Numbered from the stretch's first letter, positions 1-9,453 are shown. The stretch: DNA of 38,610 bases from Thioalkalivibrio sp. ALE14 (GCF_000376845.1 NZ_AQXY01000016.1:1-38610), one strand, 5' to 3'. The notes: a model not told the origin generated them from the letters alone. Translations and numbers: made by a program.

Positions 1-249
1 CAGGAACGGCTGGATGCGTTGGGCTTCGTGCCCTCCATGAGCCGCAAGGGCAACTGCTGGGACAACGCGGTGATGGAGCGCTTCTTCGGCGCACTGAAAA
101 GCGAGTGGACCGACGCCCGGACCTACCGTACCCGCGAGGCCGCCCGACTGGATGTCGTGGAGTACATCGAAATGCAGTACAACAGCGTCCGACCCCACAC
201 GGCCCTGGGCCAACTTACCCCCCGGGAGTGGGAAAAGGCCGTTGCTTAG
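1..249 (+). CDS. IS3-family transposase (OrfB), C-terminal fragment
   Basis: This is the C-terminal 82 residues of a DDE (rve-type) integrase/transposase that cuts and joins DNA ends of its own element. The frame is open from base 1, so the true start is outside the window. The visible stretch SRKGNCWDNAVMERFFGALK contains the last catalytic glutamate (E in the MERFF segment) and is followed by YNSVRPHTALGQLTPREW, both hallmarks of IS3-family OrfB. The stop is TAG at 247-249, just before the presumed right inverted repeat. Whether the full element is intact cannot be judged. Confidence 0.9.
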   Translation, partial: QERLDALGFVPSMSRKGNCWDNAVMERFFGALKSEWTDARTYRTREAARLDVVEYIEMQYNSVRPHTALGQLTPREWEKAVA

Positions 250-279
250 AGGGGTGTCCGTTCTCACTTGACCAGAACA
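1..279 (+). mobile_element. IS3-family insertion sequence, right end only
   Basis: This is the 3' part of an IS3-family element; the rest lies upstream of the window. It holds the end of the transposase (to 249). After it, at 255-279, comes a sequence beginning TGTCCGTTCTCACTTG and ending in CA, which I take as the right terminal inverted repeat. The left repeat is not in view, so the exact boundary at 279 and any target duplication are inferred. Confidence 0.7.
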
Positions 280-549
280 CCTGGCCACGCTGGAGCGAAG
301 GCCGGCTCGATCGCCACGTCGCTTCGCTCCTCGCGATGACGGTCTGTTGCGCCGGTGCCGTCGCCCGGGGCGATCCCTCAGGGTGGCGTCATTCGGCCAT
401 CGATCATCCCCGACTCGAGGTCCGTACACCTCCGGAAGCCCCATTGGCTGCGTGTTGCAACCGGACATCAGCTTTCTTCGTGCCTTCGTGCCTTCGTGCC
501 TTCGTGCGCTTCGTGGTGACAAGAAACCGGGTTTACAGGCCGCAGCGCA
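280..549. other. Intergenic region between IS3 end and tamB, with dispersed repeat motifs
   Basis: I see no convincing gene here; short open frames on the plus strand have no family resemblance. The region contains a direct repeat of the octamer CTTCGTGC (476-507) and, at 317-341, a 25-base stretch that starts CGTCGCTTCGCTCC and ends GATGACG, resembling a dispersed intergenic motif common in GC-rich proteobacteria. No clear T-tract terminator for tamB was found. Confidence 0.6.
476..516. repeat. Tandem CTTCGTGC octamer repeat
   Basis: Four perfect tandem copies of CTTCGTGC occupy 476-483, 484-491, 492-499 and 500-507, followed by a diverged copy GCTTCGTGG (508-516). A related two-unit version, CTCTGTGCCCTCTGTGGTG, occurs at 9688-9706 downstream of the iron-binding protein gene. 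The shared N-GTG-C / GTGGTG architecture suggests a dispersed family rather than a chance microsatellite. Function unknown. Confidence 0.75.
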
Positions 550-3500
550 CTAGCGCTCGATGCGGTAGATCAGGTCCACCGCTTGCTCGGTGGTCCCCGA
601 GGAGGTCTCGACGCTCAGGTTGCGCGTCAGTTCGTAGCGCAGCAGGACCTTCGAAGTGTTGTCGAACAGCCCGATGGAGTAGCGCAGCAGGAGTCTTGGC
701 GAGAGGTACAGGCCCAGCGTCAGCGCGCTCTCGTCCAGTCCGCCCTCGGTATCCAGTTCCACCTCGTCCAGTCCCAGTTCGCGGCCGATGCGTTCCGTGA
801 TCACTGCGCCCTGTTCCAGGCCGTAGGCCGCTGCCGCGGCGGCGATCATGTTGCCGTCCGACTGTGACGCGCCGGACAGCGGGCGCCCGGTCAGCAGGAA
901 CGACATCGCCTCGGTCTCGTCCATTGGCGGGTCGGAGATCACCCGCGAGCGCAGGTTGTCCGGCGTACCCCGGATCTCCAGCCCGACCGTCACGTTGTAC
1001 TCGCGCACGGTGCGCACCGCGCGCAGGTCTAGTTCCGGATTTTCCGCCGGCCCCTGGAAGACGAGGCTGCCGCGCTCTACCCGCAGGTCCTGGCCATAGT
1101 CGCTGTACTGTCCCTCGGGAATGGTGATCTCCCCGAACAGCTGGGTCGGCTGCCCGGTGATCTCCTCGACATCGACCTCGCCGGCGAAGCGTGCGGTCAG
1201 GCCGTAGCCGTCGAAGCGCACGTCGTCGCCCAGCCGGATCCGGATGCGGATATCGGTCTTCAGCCCCTGGGCCTCCTGGATCTCTTCGCCGAGGATGACT
1301 TCGTCGCCGGAGACCCGGATCGCGCCGGGCGGCAGGTCCGGTGGCCGGATGCGCGCCCAGGGCAGGAAGACCTCGCCGCGCACGCGAATGCCATCGGCGG
1401 GGGTGAAGACCAGCTGCAGATCCGGCGTGATGCGGGCCTCGGCGTCCAAACGATTGACCACCAGGAAGTCCTTGCCGGCCAGGTTCAGCTCCGCGCGCGG
1501 GCCATCCCCGCCGAGATCCACCCGGCCGTCGAGGTCGATGCCGCCGCCTCCCGACTCCAGTCGCCCGGAAAGCGTCAGCTCCTCGGCCGAGACCACCCGG
1601 GCGGTGATCTCCGGAATGACGACATCGATGCCGGCCTCCGGGATCAGCACGCCTCCGTTGCGGAACGCCACTTCGCCTTCCACTAGCGGCGCGTCGAGGC
1701 GGCCGCCGAAGTCCAGGCGGGCATCCAGTGAGCCCCGCAGGCGCTGGATCTCGGGGCTCAGGGCGGCGAGCCAGCTCAGGTCCTCGAGCCGGGCGACGAA
1801 GTCGCCGTCCAGACGCAGGTCGTCGCCGTCCGGGCGCAGGCGGATGTCACTGCGGGCGGTTCCGCCCTCGAGGAAGTCGAGACGCAGGGCGGCGTCCACG
1901 TCGCGATCCCGTATCCGGGCGGTCAGGCGCACGTCGCGGTAGGGGATTTCTTCGAGATCGCCTTCTTCGTCGCGTACGATCAGATGACCATTGCTCGGGG
2001 TGACGTCCAGATCGGCCGTCAGGGTGCCGTCCCCGTCCACCTGCCCGCTGGCCTCGCCGTTCAGCTGGCCCGCGATCCCCAGTTCCGGCGGCAGGAAGGG
2101 TTCCAGCCAGGCCAGCTCGAGGGCCCGTATCCCGGCATCGAACTCCGCACCTGTGGCGGCGCTCCAACGCGCCTCGGCACACAGGCGCGCGTCCTCCCGT
2201 GCCAGGCACAGGCGTTCCAGCCGCGCCTGCTCGGGCCCGCCCTCCAGCGCGACCGGCTCGGCCAGGTGCCAGATCCCGGCGGCGGGCTGGTCCAGTTCCA
2301 GCCGCGCGAGCTGTCCGCGCCAGTGCAGGCTCTCGGGGTCCAGGCCGCCGAGCAGCGCCAGGTCCATTGAACCCAGGTCCGTCGCCTCCGCGGTAAGGGT
2401 GACGCGGTGGTCATCCATACGGCCGGAGGCGTCCAGCCGCAGTGACTCTACCCTTGTGCCGTCGCCCGGATCGAGCCCGGTCAGGCGCAGCTCGATCTCG
2501 GCGGGCGCGGCCACTTCGAGGCCCGCGTCGGCCGTCAGTTCCAGCCGTTCCAGGGTGATGTCCGCCAGCCGCAGGCCGGCGCCGCTGCCGCGCGCCACCA
2601 CGCGTGGGCGTTCGGGGTCACCCGTGATACGGGCCTCCAGTTCCAGCCGGCCCCCAAGGTCGGGCCAGGCCCTGTCCAGTTCCGCGGCATCCAGTTGGAA
2701 CTCGAAATCGAGGGCGTCGGTCCACTCGCCGCGGGCGGTCAGGGTATTGCGGCCCAGCGCCAGGTCCAAGTGGTCCACGCGCAGCTGCTCGCCCTCCAGC
2801 GCCAGTTCCCCCTGACCCGACACGGGCTGGTCGCGCAGGGTGCCCTCCAGGCGTTGCAGCCGGGCCTGGAGGCGGGGTGTACCGTCGGCGTCCAGGCGTC
2901 CCTCGCTCGTCAGCGCCAGCGCGAGCTGGCCGGGGGCCTCGGCGATCATGGGCGACGGGTCCAGCCCCTCGCCATCCAGCGCCAGGTCCCATGCGAGCCC
3001 TTCGGACCAGTCGAAATCCCCGCTCAGGGTCAGCCGGGCACCTGCGTCGGTCGCGAGCTGGAGTCGTTCGATCTGTCCGGTGGTCTCGGTCAGCACGACC
3101 CGGGCATCACCTGTGATGTCGATCCCGCGCAGGCGGGCCCGCAATGGCGCGAGTTCGAGGTGCGCGGCCAGGCGACCGCTGGCGGGCGCGTAGTCACCGT
3201 CCAGTGCCAGGCGCAGTTGTTCGATACGGCCGTCGAGGTCCGGGTGCAGGCCCGCCAGTTCCGGGGCCGCGAGATCCAGCCCGAGGTCAAAGACGATGCG
3301 ATGATCCGGATCGGTCAGATCGCCGGCCAGGCCCGCGGCCGAGCCCGCCAGGTCCAGCTGCGCGGTATCCCGGATGGCCAGGCGGGTGTCCTCGACCCCG
3401 GCCTGGCCATCGGCCACCCAGGCATTCAGGCCGCCGCTGATCGGGTGGCCTTCGTAATGCCCGCTCAGCTCGGTGATTGTAGAGCGCGCCTCGAGGGCGG

Positions 3501-4701
3501 CCAGGAGCGGGGTGTCGGTCCCCAGTGGCAGGTGGCCCTGCAGCTGCGCCTTTAGATGCTCGATCCCGGCATCCACCTCCAGGCCCAGCGGCGCCGTTGC
3601 CAGCTGATGGGCCTCCAGGGTCAGGTCCCAGTCCAGGCGGTCGCGGAAACGGACCGGTCCGGACAGGGCGAGCTGTCCGGCCTCGGACTCGATTTGCAGG
3701 GCCTCGAGTTGCAACGACTCCAGATTCCCCCGTGCCCGCCCATTCAGGGCGAGGCGCGGCCAGGGCGCGAGGGTGGCGGCGGTGTCGAGGCCCAGCGCCC
3801 AGGCCTCCGGCGTGCCGTGCAGGTCGACGCGCCCGGCGTCCAGCGCGACGCTTCGTTCCGAGTCGAGATGGTAGTCGAACGGCTGCCACTGGGCCGTCAG
3901 TTCCAGCTCCGGCGTGGCGAACAGCTCGCGAGCGCTGGCTTGCAGGTTCAGCTGGATCCCGGCGTTCAGGTCATGCTCCACCTGCACGCGTTCCCGCAGG
4001 GCCCCGGTGATCGACAGCTCGCCGCGTGCCTCGTCCGTTCCCAGGCCCGCGGCGGCCGCCGCGGGCAGTGGGGCGTGCCACTGGCCGTGCAGATCGAGCG
4101 GATAGTCCCCGCTGGTCTCGATTGTGCCGGCCAGCCGGGCCCGGATCTCCGGCATGTCCAGTTCCAGCGCCTGCAGTTCCATCCGCGAACCGCGCGCCCG
4201 GGCGCCACCCGTCAGGCGGGTGATGGTGGCCAGCGTCTCGCCGGCCTGACGGATCTCCAGGTCCTCGACGAGCAGTTGGCCCAGGCGCACCGCCAACGGC
4301 AGCCGGATGGTTTCCGGCAGCGCAAAGGGTTCGTCCGCGGGTGGCGCATCCGGGGCGGGTGGCGGGAGGGCGACGCGCATGCCCGAGGCAGCCAGCACGC
4401 GGATGTTCAGCTCCCCGCGCAGCAGGCTGCGGGCGCTGACCCCGACGCGGCCGGCCGGCAGGTCGATGACCGGACCGTCGGGCAGCGCCAGATGCAGCCC
4501 GTGCAGTCGCAACTCGGTGAACAGCGTCCCCTCGACCCGGTCGATCTGCAGCTCGACCGGGGCCAGGCGCTCGGCCTGCCCGGCCAGCCAGCGAGTACCG
4601 GATTCGGTGGCCAGCAGCCCCGCCAGGGTGCCCAGCAGGATGATCACCAGGGTGAGGACGGTGGACAGTCCCCACAGTGTCGCGCGCACCAGTGGCTTCA
4701 A
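550..4701 (-). CDS. tamB: Translocation and assembly module subunit TamB
   Basis: TamB is a very long inner-membrane-anchored protein that spans the periplasm and works with TamA in assembling outer-membrane proteins and in lipid transfer between membranes. The 1383-residue product has one N-terminal membrane anchor (about residues 8-30, rich in L, V, I), then a very long region of repeating beta strands with alternating hydrophobic residues. The C-terminal 300 or so residues are the conserved DUF490/TamB domain, ending DLIYRIER. Length is close to that of other TamB proteins (E. coli about 1260). The start is a TTG at 4701-4699 that overlaps the tamA stop in TTGA, indicating translational coupling; a GTG four codons later is the alternative. 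The partner gene tamA is directly upstream. Confidence 0.93.
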   Translation of the reverse strand: MKPLVRATLWGLSTVLTLVIILLGTLAGLLATESGTRWLAGQAERLAPVELQIDRVEGTLFTELRLHGLHLALPDGPVIDLPAGRVGVSARSLLRGELNIRVLAASGMRVALPPPAPDAPPADEPFALPETIRLPLAVRLGQLLVEDLEIRQAGETLATITRLTGGARARGSRMELQALELDMPEIRARLAGTIETSGDYPLDLHGQWHAPLPAAAAAGLGTDEARGELSITGALRERVQVEHDLNAGIQLNLQASARELFATPELELTAQWQPFDYHLDSERSVALDAGRVDLHGTPEAWALGLDTAATLAPWPRLALNGRARGNLESLQLEALQIESEAGQLALSGPVRFRDRLDWDLTLEAHQLATAPLGLEVDAGIEHLKAQLQGHLPLGTDTPLLAALEARSTITELSGHYEGHPISGGLNAWVADGQAGVEDTRLAIRDTAQLDLAGSAAGLAGDLTDPDHRIVFDLGLDLAAPELAGLHPDLDGRIEQLRLALDGDYAPASGRLAAHLELAPLRARLRGIDITGDARVVLTETTGQIERLQLATDAGARLTLSGDFDWSEGLAWDLALDGEGLDPSPMIAEAPGQLALALTSEGRLDADGTPRLQARLQRLEGTLRDQPVSGQGELALEGEQLRVDHLDLALGRNTLTARGEWTDALDFEFQLDAAELDRAWPDLGGRLELEARITGDPERPRVVARGSGAGLRLADITLERLELTADAGLEVAAPAEIELRLTGLDPGDGTRVESLRLDASGRMDDHRVTLTAEATDLGSMDLALLGGLDPESLHWRGQLARLELDQPAAGIWHLAEPVALEGGPEQARLERLCLAREDARLCAEARWSAATGAEFDAGIRALELAWLEPFLPPELGIAGQLNGEASGQVDGDGTLTADLDVTPSNGHLIVRDEEGDLEEIPYRDVRLTARIRDRDVDAALRLDFLEGGTARSDIRLRPDGDDLRLDGDFVARLEDLSWLAALSPEIQRLRGSLDARLDFGGRLDAPLVEGEVAFRNGGVLIPEAGIDVVIPEITARVVSAEELTLSGRLESGGGGIDLDGRVDLGGDGPRAELNLAGKDFLVVNRLDAEARITPDLQLVFTPADGIRVRGEVFLPWARIRPPDLPPGAIRVSGDEVILGEEIQEAQGLKTDIRIRIRLGDDVRFDGYGLTARFAGEVDVEEITGQPTQLFGEITIPEGQYSDYGQDLRVERGSLVFQGPAENPELDLRAVRTVREYNVTVGLEIRGTPDNLRSRVISDPPMDETEAMSFLLTGRPLSGASQSDGNMIAAAAAAYGLEQGAVITERIGRELGLDEVELDTEGGLDESALTLGLYLSPRLLLRYSIGLFDNTSKVLLRYELTRNLSVETSSGTTEQAVDLIYRIER

Positions 4702-6479
4702 AGGTCCGGCCCCATGGAGAAGTGGATGCGGAAGTCGTCGTCAGAATCCGGGCCGTGGGCCAGGTCCACCCGGATCGGGCCGACCGGGGAGCGCCAGCGC
4801 ACGCCGAACCCGACTCCGTAGACCGGATCGAATTCGTCCCACTCGTTGACCACGTTGCCGGCGTCGACGAAGGCCGCGGCGCTCCAGTTCCCGACGACCG
4901 GATAGTCATACTCCAGGCTGCCGACCACCTTGTGACGACCGCCGATCACGTCGCCGTCCTCGTTGCGCGGGCCGACTCGCTGGTAGCCATAGCCGCGGAT
5001 GCTGGCATCCCCCCCGGCGTAGAAACGCAGGGAGCTGGGCAGGTCCTGGACCGCGTCCACCTCGGTGAAGCCGGCATCCACGCGCGCCAGTACCCGTCCG
5101 GGGCCGAAGCCGCGCACGACCTTGCCACTGGCCAGGACCTGGGCGAAGGAGGTGCTGGACAGGATCTCTTCGCGTGCCCCCTGCACAGTGGTCTCGAAGC
5201 GGTAGCCACGGCGCGGGGTCATCGGGTCGTCCGCGTCCATGCGGCTGATGCGGTAGGACGGGATCAGCAACCGGCTGCGCCCGCTGTCGTCATCGCCGGC
5301 AGTGTAGTCCTCGTACTCGTAGCGCAGCCCCTCGGTGGTCTGCCAGCCGCTGCGGCGCTGGAGGATCCTGTTCGCCCCGATCTGGAAGCGGTCGGATTCC
5401 TGGGTGTCGGTCTTTTCCGTGCGGTAGGTGGTGAACAGGTTCAGGCGTTCGCGCAGTGGGTCGCGCAGCGGGATTTCGTAGTTGTAGCCGATGCCGGAGC
5501 GCACCGGTGATGCCTCGATCTCGGCCTGGTAGCGGTGGCCCCGTGTATTGGCGTAGCGGTGTTCGTAACGCAGGCGGATGCGCGGCCCGATATCGGTGGA
5601 GTAGCCGATGCCGGCCTCGTAGCTGTGGCGCTTGCGCGGTTCCAGTTCCGCGAGGATCGGGACTTCCAGGCCGTCTGCGGCATCGCGTTGCGGTCGCACG
5701 CGGACGCCGCCGAAGTAGCCGCTGTCGTTCAGGTTGCGCTGCAGCGCGATGATCTGCGCCGAGCTGTACGGGTCGCCGGCCTCGAAGGGCACCATGCGCT
5801 GGACGAAGTCGTCGGCGAGGATGTCCTGGTCGATGCGGACCTGGCCCATGCGGTAGCGATCCCCGGTCTCCATGTGCAGGCGGATGGTGGCGGCGCGCGC
5901 GTCGCGGTCTACCTCCAGGCGTCGGGTGTGGAGATCGGCGTCGAAGTAGCCGCGATCGGCGGCGATCCGCGTCATGCGGTTGCGCAGGGCCTCGTAGCGG
6001 TCGTGGCGCAGGGTGTCGCCCACGCGGATCTCGGTCTGGCTGCGCACCGCCTCGAAGCCCAGGTCGTCGGCCCCCTCGCCGGTGATCTGGATATCGATCC
6101 GCTCGACCGTGGTGGGTGGCCCGGGGTCCAGGGTGATACGGATGTCCCAGCAGTCCTCGCCGCGCTCGAAGTCCAGCTCCAGCTCGGCGTCGTAGAAGCC
6201 GATGGCGCGCAGGGCGTTGCGGGCGCGTTCCTCGGTGTCGCGCAGCACCCGGCGTTCGCGAAACCCCGGCAGGTCGCAGGGGTGCCGCGCCAGGTTGATG
6301 CTGTTGCGGATGTTCTCGCGCTGGGCGTCGCTTCCGCCCTCGATCTGCAGGCCCGGGGTCGCGCCGTTCTCCGCGCCGGCCAGGCCCGGAAGACCCGCAA
6401 GTACCAGCAGGACCAGCGCAACCACGCCGACGCGGGAACGGGTCAGCCGGCGGGTAAGCAGGTCGCGGAGAGGGGTCAT
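4698..6479 (-). CDS. tamA: Outer-membrane assembly factor TamA (Omp85 family)
   Basis: TamA is the outer-membrane half of the translocation and assembly module. The 593-residue product starts with a signal peptide (MTPLRDLLTRRLTRSR, then a hydrophobic core ending LAGLPGLAGA). POTRA domains cover roughly residues 45-260, and a C-terminal 16-strand Omp85 beta-barrel covers about 265-593. The barrel contains GGDASIRGYGYQRVGP, the family's conserved loop, and ends in the aromatic-rich strand DDFRIHFSMGPDL. E. coli TamA is 577 residues. I chose ATG 6479 because the signal peptide begins there; an upstream ATG at 6521 would add 14 residues, and neither has a strong Shine-Dalgarno. tamB follows with a 4-base overlap. 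Confidence 0.93.
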   Translation of the reverse strand: MTPLRDLLTRRLTRSRVGVVALVLLVLAGLPGLAGAENGATPGLQIEGGSDAQRENIRNSINLARHPCDLPGFRERRVLRDTEERARNALRAIGFYDAELELDFERGEDCWDIRITLDPGPPTTVERIDIQITGEGADDLGFEAVRSQTEIRVGDTLRHDRYEALRNRMTRIAADRGYFDADLHTRRLEVDRDARAATIRLHMETGDRYRMGQVRIDQDILADDFVQRMVPFEAGDPYSSAQIIALQRNLNDSGYFGGVRVRPQRDAADGLEVPILAELEPRKRHSYEAGIGYSTDIGPRIRLRYEHRYANTRGHRYQAEIEASPVRSGIGYNYEIPLRDPLRERLNLFTTYRTEKTDTQESDRFQIGANRILQRRSGWQTTEGLRYEYEDYTAGDDDSGRSRLLIPSYRISRMDADDPMTPRRGYRFETTVQGAREEILSSTSFAQVLASGKVVRGFGPGRVLARVDAGFTEVDAVQDLPSSLRFYAGGDASIRGYGYQRVGPRNEDGDVIGGRHKVVGSLEYDYPVVGNWSAAAFVDAGNVVNEWDEFDPVYGVGFGVRWRSPVGPIRVDLAHGPDSDDDFRIHFSMGPDL

Positions 6480-6583
6480 GGAACGATGATAGCGGTTGCG
6501 AAGCGGGGCGCGTGTGGGCATCGGAACGCGCGGACTCACGCGAGTTCCCGGTTGGCCGGACGTTGCGTTATGCCGGCGGCGGA

Positions 6584-7693
6584 TCAGGAGGCGGGGCAGT
6601 CGACCCCGCTGCCGCGCGAGAACACCACCAGGTGGGTGAAGTCGAGGCGCAGGCGCACGTGCTCGCCGATCACGAAGTTGTCGTGAGACGGGGCCATGCA
6701 CAGCACGCTGAGCCCGTCGGGCAGGCGCAGGGTGTAGAGGAAGTCCGCCCCGCGGAAGGCCTTGTCCAGGATCTCGGTGCGGATCGTGCCGGCCTCGTTG
6801 TCGATGGCGATGTCGTCCGGACGGACCAGCACGTCCACCGCCGTGCCGGGCGGCAGCTGTTCCGACAGCGTGCCTTCGATCTCGCCGAAGGCGGTATCCA
6901 CCACGTGCTCGGCGCAGACCATGCCGGGGATCAGCGTGCCCTCGCCGACGAAGTCCGCGACAAAGCGATCGGCCGGGCGGTGATAGAGGTTGTAGGCGGT
7001 ATCCCACTGGGCAACGCGACCCTGGTGGATCACCGCAATGCGATCGGCGAAGGCGAAGGCCTCGTGCTGGTCATGGGTGACCAGGATGGCGGTGGTGTTC
7101 TCCGCGCGCAGGATGCGCCGCACTTCGCGGGCGAGTTCGCCGCGCAGTTCCACGTCCATGCTCGAGAAGGGCTCGTCCAGCAGCAGCAACTTGGGTCGTG
7201 GCGCCAGTGCGCGGGCCAGCGCGATGCGCTGCTGCTGGCCGCCGGAAAGGGCATGCGGAAAGGACTCGCCGTAGCCGGACAGGCCCACCAGCTTGAGCAG
7301 CGAGCGGATGCGCTCGTCACGATCCTTGCGGCTCCAGTGGCGGATGCCGAAGCCAATGTTGTCGGCCACACTGAGATGCGGGAACAGGGCGAAATCCTGG
7401 AACACCATGCCGACCCCGCGCTTCTCCGGCGGTACCGTTCCGCGGGCATCGCTGACGCTGCGCCCGTCGAGCTGGATACTCCCGGCCATCAGTGGTTCGA
7501 AGCCGGCGATCGCGCGCAACAAGGTGGTCTTGCCACACCCGGAGGGTCCCAGCAGGCAGCCGATCTGACCCTTGGACAGGGCCAGTGATACCTGATGGAC
7601 CACGGCGGTGCCGTCATAGCCGATATCCACGCGGTCGAGGGCGACGAGCGGCGTGTGGGGCACCTGCAGGGTGGTGTCGATGGGCTGGGTCAT
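6584..7693 (-). CDS. fbpC: Iron(III)-type ABC transporter, ATP-binding protein (FbpC-like)
   Basis: This cytoplasmic ATPase powers import of ferric iron or a similar substrate through the adjacent permease. The 369-residue protein has Walker A GPSGCGKTT (49-57), Q-loop at VFQD (about 97-100), signature LSGGQQQR (149-156), Walker B LLLLDEP (169-175) and the switch histidine in VTHDQHEAFAFADR. A C-terminal TOBE-like regulatory domain follows (about 285-369). Length matches FbpC/PotA-type ATPases (about 350). ATG 7693 overlaps the permease stop in ATGA, so the two are translationally coupled. The specificity call rests on the permease and binding protein rather than on the ATPase itself. Confidence 0.88.
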   Translation of the reverse strand: MTQPIDTTLQVPHTPLVALDRVDIGYDGTAVVHQVSLALSKGQIGCLLGPSGCGKTTLLRAIAGFEPLMAGSIQLDGRSVSDARGTVPPEKRGVGMVFQDFALFPHLSVADNIGFGIRHWSRKDRDERIRSLLKLVGLSGYGESFPHALSGGQQQRIALARALAPRPKLLLLDEPFSSMDVELRGELAREVRRILRAENTTAILVTHDQHEAFAFADRIAVIHQGRVAQWDTAYNLYHRPADRFVADFVGEGTLIPGMVCAEHVVDTAFGEIEGTLSEQLPPGTAVDVLVRPDDIAIDNEAGTIRTEILDKAFRGADFLYTLRLPDGLSVLCMAPSHDNFVIGEHVRLRLDFTHLVVFSRGSGVDCPAS

Positions 7694-9453
7694 GGCGTAT
7701 TCGTCGTGCCTGCGGGCATGGCGAGGGGTTTCTGCGGCGGTTCTGCGTCCGCCGCGCGGGTCGGGCCCTGCTGGCCGGGGCGTGAGCGGCCGATGGTCAC
7801 GGACAGCAGGATAACGGGAACCAGGCCGACCAGCACGATCGCCAGGGCGGCGCTGGAGGATTCGGCCAGGCGTTCGTCGCTGGCCAGCTCGAAGGCGCGC
7901 ACCGCGAGGGTGTTGAAGTCGAACGGGCGCAGGATCAGCGTGGCCGGCAGCTCCTTGAGTACGTCGACGAACACCAGCAGCAGAGCGGTCAGCAGGGTGC
8001 CGCGCATGATCGGCAGGTGCACCCGCGTGAGGGTCTGCAGTGGGCGCATGCCGAGCGAACGGGCGGCGTCGTCCATGCTCGGCTGGATCTTGCCCAGCCC
8101 CGCCTCGACCGTCTGCAGCGAGACCGCGAGGAAGCGCACGGTATAGGCGAACAGCAGGGCGAACACCGTGCCGGACAGCAGCAAGCCGGTGGACAGCCCG
8201 AAGGTGTCGCGCATGAAGCCGTCCAGGGCGTTGTCGAAGGCGGCAAACGGGATCATCACGCCGATCGCGATCACGATACCCGGCACCGCGTAGCCCATGC
8301 CGGCCACGCGCACCGCCACCCCAGTAAAACGCCCGCCCTCCATGCGCCGGGCATAGGCAAGGACCAGCGCCAGGGCGACCGCGATCACGGCCGCAGCGAT
8401 GGCCAGCCAGAAGCTGTTGAAGACCAGCCGTCCAAAGGCCGGATTCATCCACTGCTCGGTGGTCTGCATGGTCCACAGGCCGAGCTGGAAGGCCGGCAGC
8501 AGGAAGCCGAGCAGCACCGGCAGCAGGCAGCCGACAAAGGCCGCGGTGCCCTTCCAGCCGCGCAGCTGATAGCGCGGCAGGGTGGAGTAGCGCCGACTGG
8601 TGTGATGAAACCGCGCCTTGGCCCGCGACCAGCGTTCCAGCACGATCAGCACGAACACAAAGGTCAGCAGCACCGCCGAGAGCTGGGCGGCGGCCGCAGG
8701 GTCGCCCAGGGCGTACCAGGTGCGGAAGATGCCAGTGGTGAACGTGCTCACGCCGAAGTAGGCGACTGTGCCGTAGTCCGCCAGTACCTCCATTAGCGCA
8801 AGGGTCAGCCCGGCGATGATGGCCGGGCGGGCGAGGGGCAGGGCGACCCGGCGAAAGCCGCCGAACGGCCCGGCCCCCAGGGTGCGGGAGACCTCCAGCA
8901 CGCAGACCGACTGCTCCAGGAAGGCCGCCCGGCTGAGCAGGTAGACATACGGGTACAGCACCAGTGTCAGCATGACCATGGCCCCGCCAAGGGAGCGGAT
9001 CTCGGGAAACCAGTACTCGCCGTAGCCCAGGCCGGTGAGGTCGCGGATCAGGCCCTGCACCGGGCCGCTGAAATCCAGCATGCCGGTGTAGGTGTAGGCG
9101 ATGATGTAGGCCGGCATGGCCAGTGGCAGCATCAGCGCCCACTGGAAGATCCCGCGGCCGGGGAAGTCGCAGACACTCACTAGCCAGGCCACCGGCACCC
9201 CGATCAACAGTACGCCGATCCCGACACCGATCAGCAGTGCCAGGGAGTTCAGCACGTAGTCGGCGAGGACCGTCTCGCGCAGATGGGTCCAGACCTCGCC
9301 GGCGGGGATAAAGACGTGTCCGAAGATGACCAGGATCGGCAGGGCGAGGGTCAGTGCCACGACGATCGCGACCGCCGACCACGGGCTGAACGGTGGGCGC
9401 CGACGCGCCGAGAGGCTCGCGGTCATGGCGGGGTTTGTCGTCTGCGCGGTCAT
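7690..9453 (-). CDS. fbpB: Iron(III)-type ABC transporter permease, fused two-domain (FbpB-like)
   Basis: This inner-membrane permease forms the channel for the binding-protein-dependent transporter. The 587-residue product is a tandem fusion of two binding-protein-dependent permease domains, each with about six membrane helices and an EAA-type loop (ARTLGAGPFGGFRRVALP in the first half; ARSLGMRPLQTLTRVHLP in the second). Such fused permeases are typical of the FbpB/SfuB/HitB family. Upstream codons are open to 9576, but that extension (MPSLVNRNNPATATS...) is hydrophilic and serine/threonine-rich, unlike the family, so I start at ATG 9453; ATG 9426 is also possible. No strong Shine-Dalgarno is visible at either. 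The ATPase gene overlaps its 3' end by 4 bases. Confidence 0.87.
   Translation of the reverse strand: MTAQTTNPAMTASLSARRRPPFSPWSAVAIVVALTLALPILVIFGHVFIPAGEVWTHLRETVLADYVLNSLALLIGVGIGVLLIGVPVAWLVSVCDFPGRGIFQWALMLPLAMPAYIIAYTYTGMLDFSGPVQGLIRDLTGLGYGEYWFPEIRSLGGAMVMLTLVLYPYVYLLSRAAFLEQSVCVLEVSRTLGAGPFGGFRRVALPLARPAIIAGLTLALMEVLADYGTVAYFGVSTFTTGIFRTWYALGDPAAAAQLSAVLLTFVFVLIVLERWSRAKARFHHTSRRYSTLPRYQLRGWKGTAAFVGCLLPVLLGFLLPAFQLGLWTMQTTEQWMNPAFGRLVFNSFWLAIAAAVIAVALALVLAYARRMEGGRFTGVAVRVAGMGYAVPGIVIAIGVMIPFAAFDNALDGFMRDTFGLSTGLLLSGTVFALLFAYTVRFLAVSLQTVEAGLGKIQPSMDDAARSLGMRPLQTLTRVHLPIMRGTLLTALLLVFVDVLKELPATLILRPFDFNTLAVRAFELASDERLAESSSAALAIVLVGLVPVILLSVTIGRSRPGQQGPTRAADAEPPQKPLAMPAGTTNTP

Noticed and set aside
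476-516. CRISPR array
   Set aside because: The 8-nt units are directly adjacent with no spacers, and there are no cas genes in the window.
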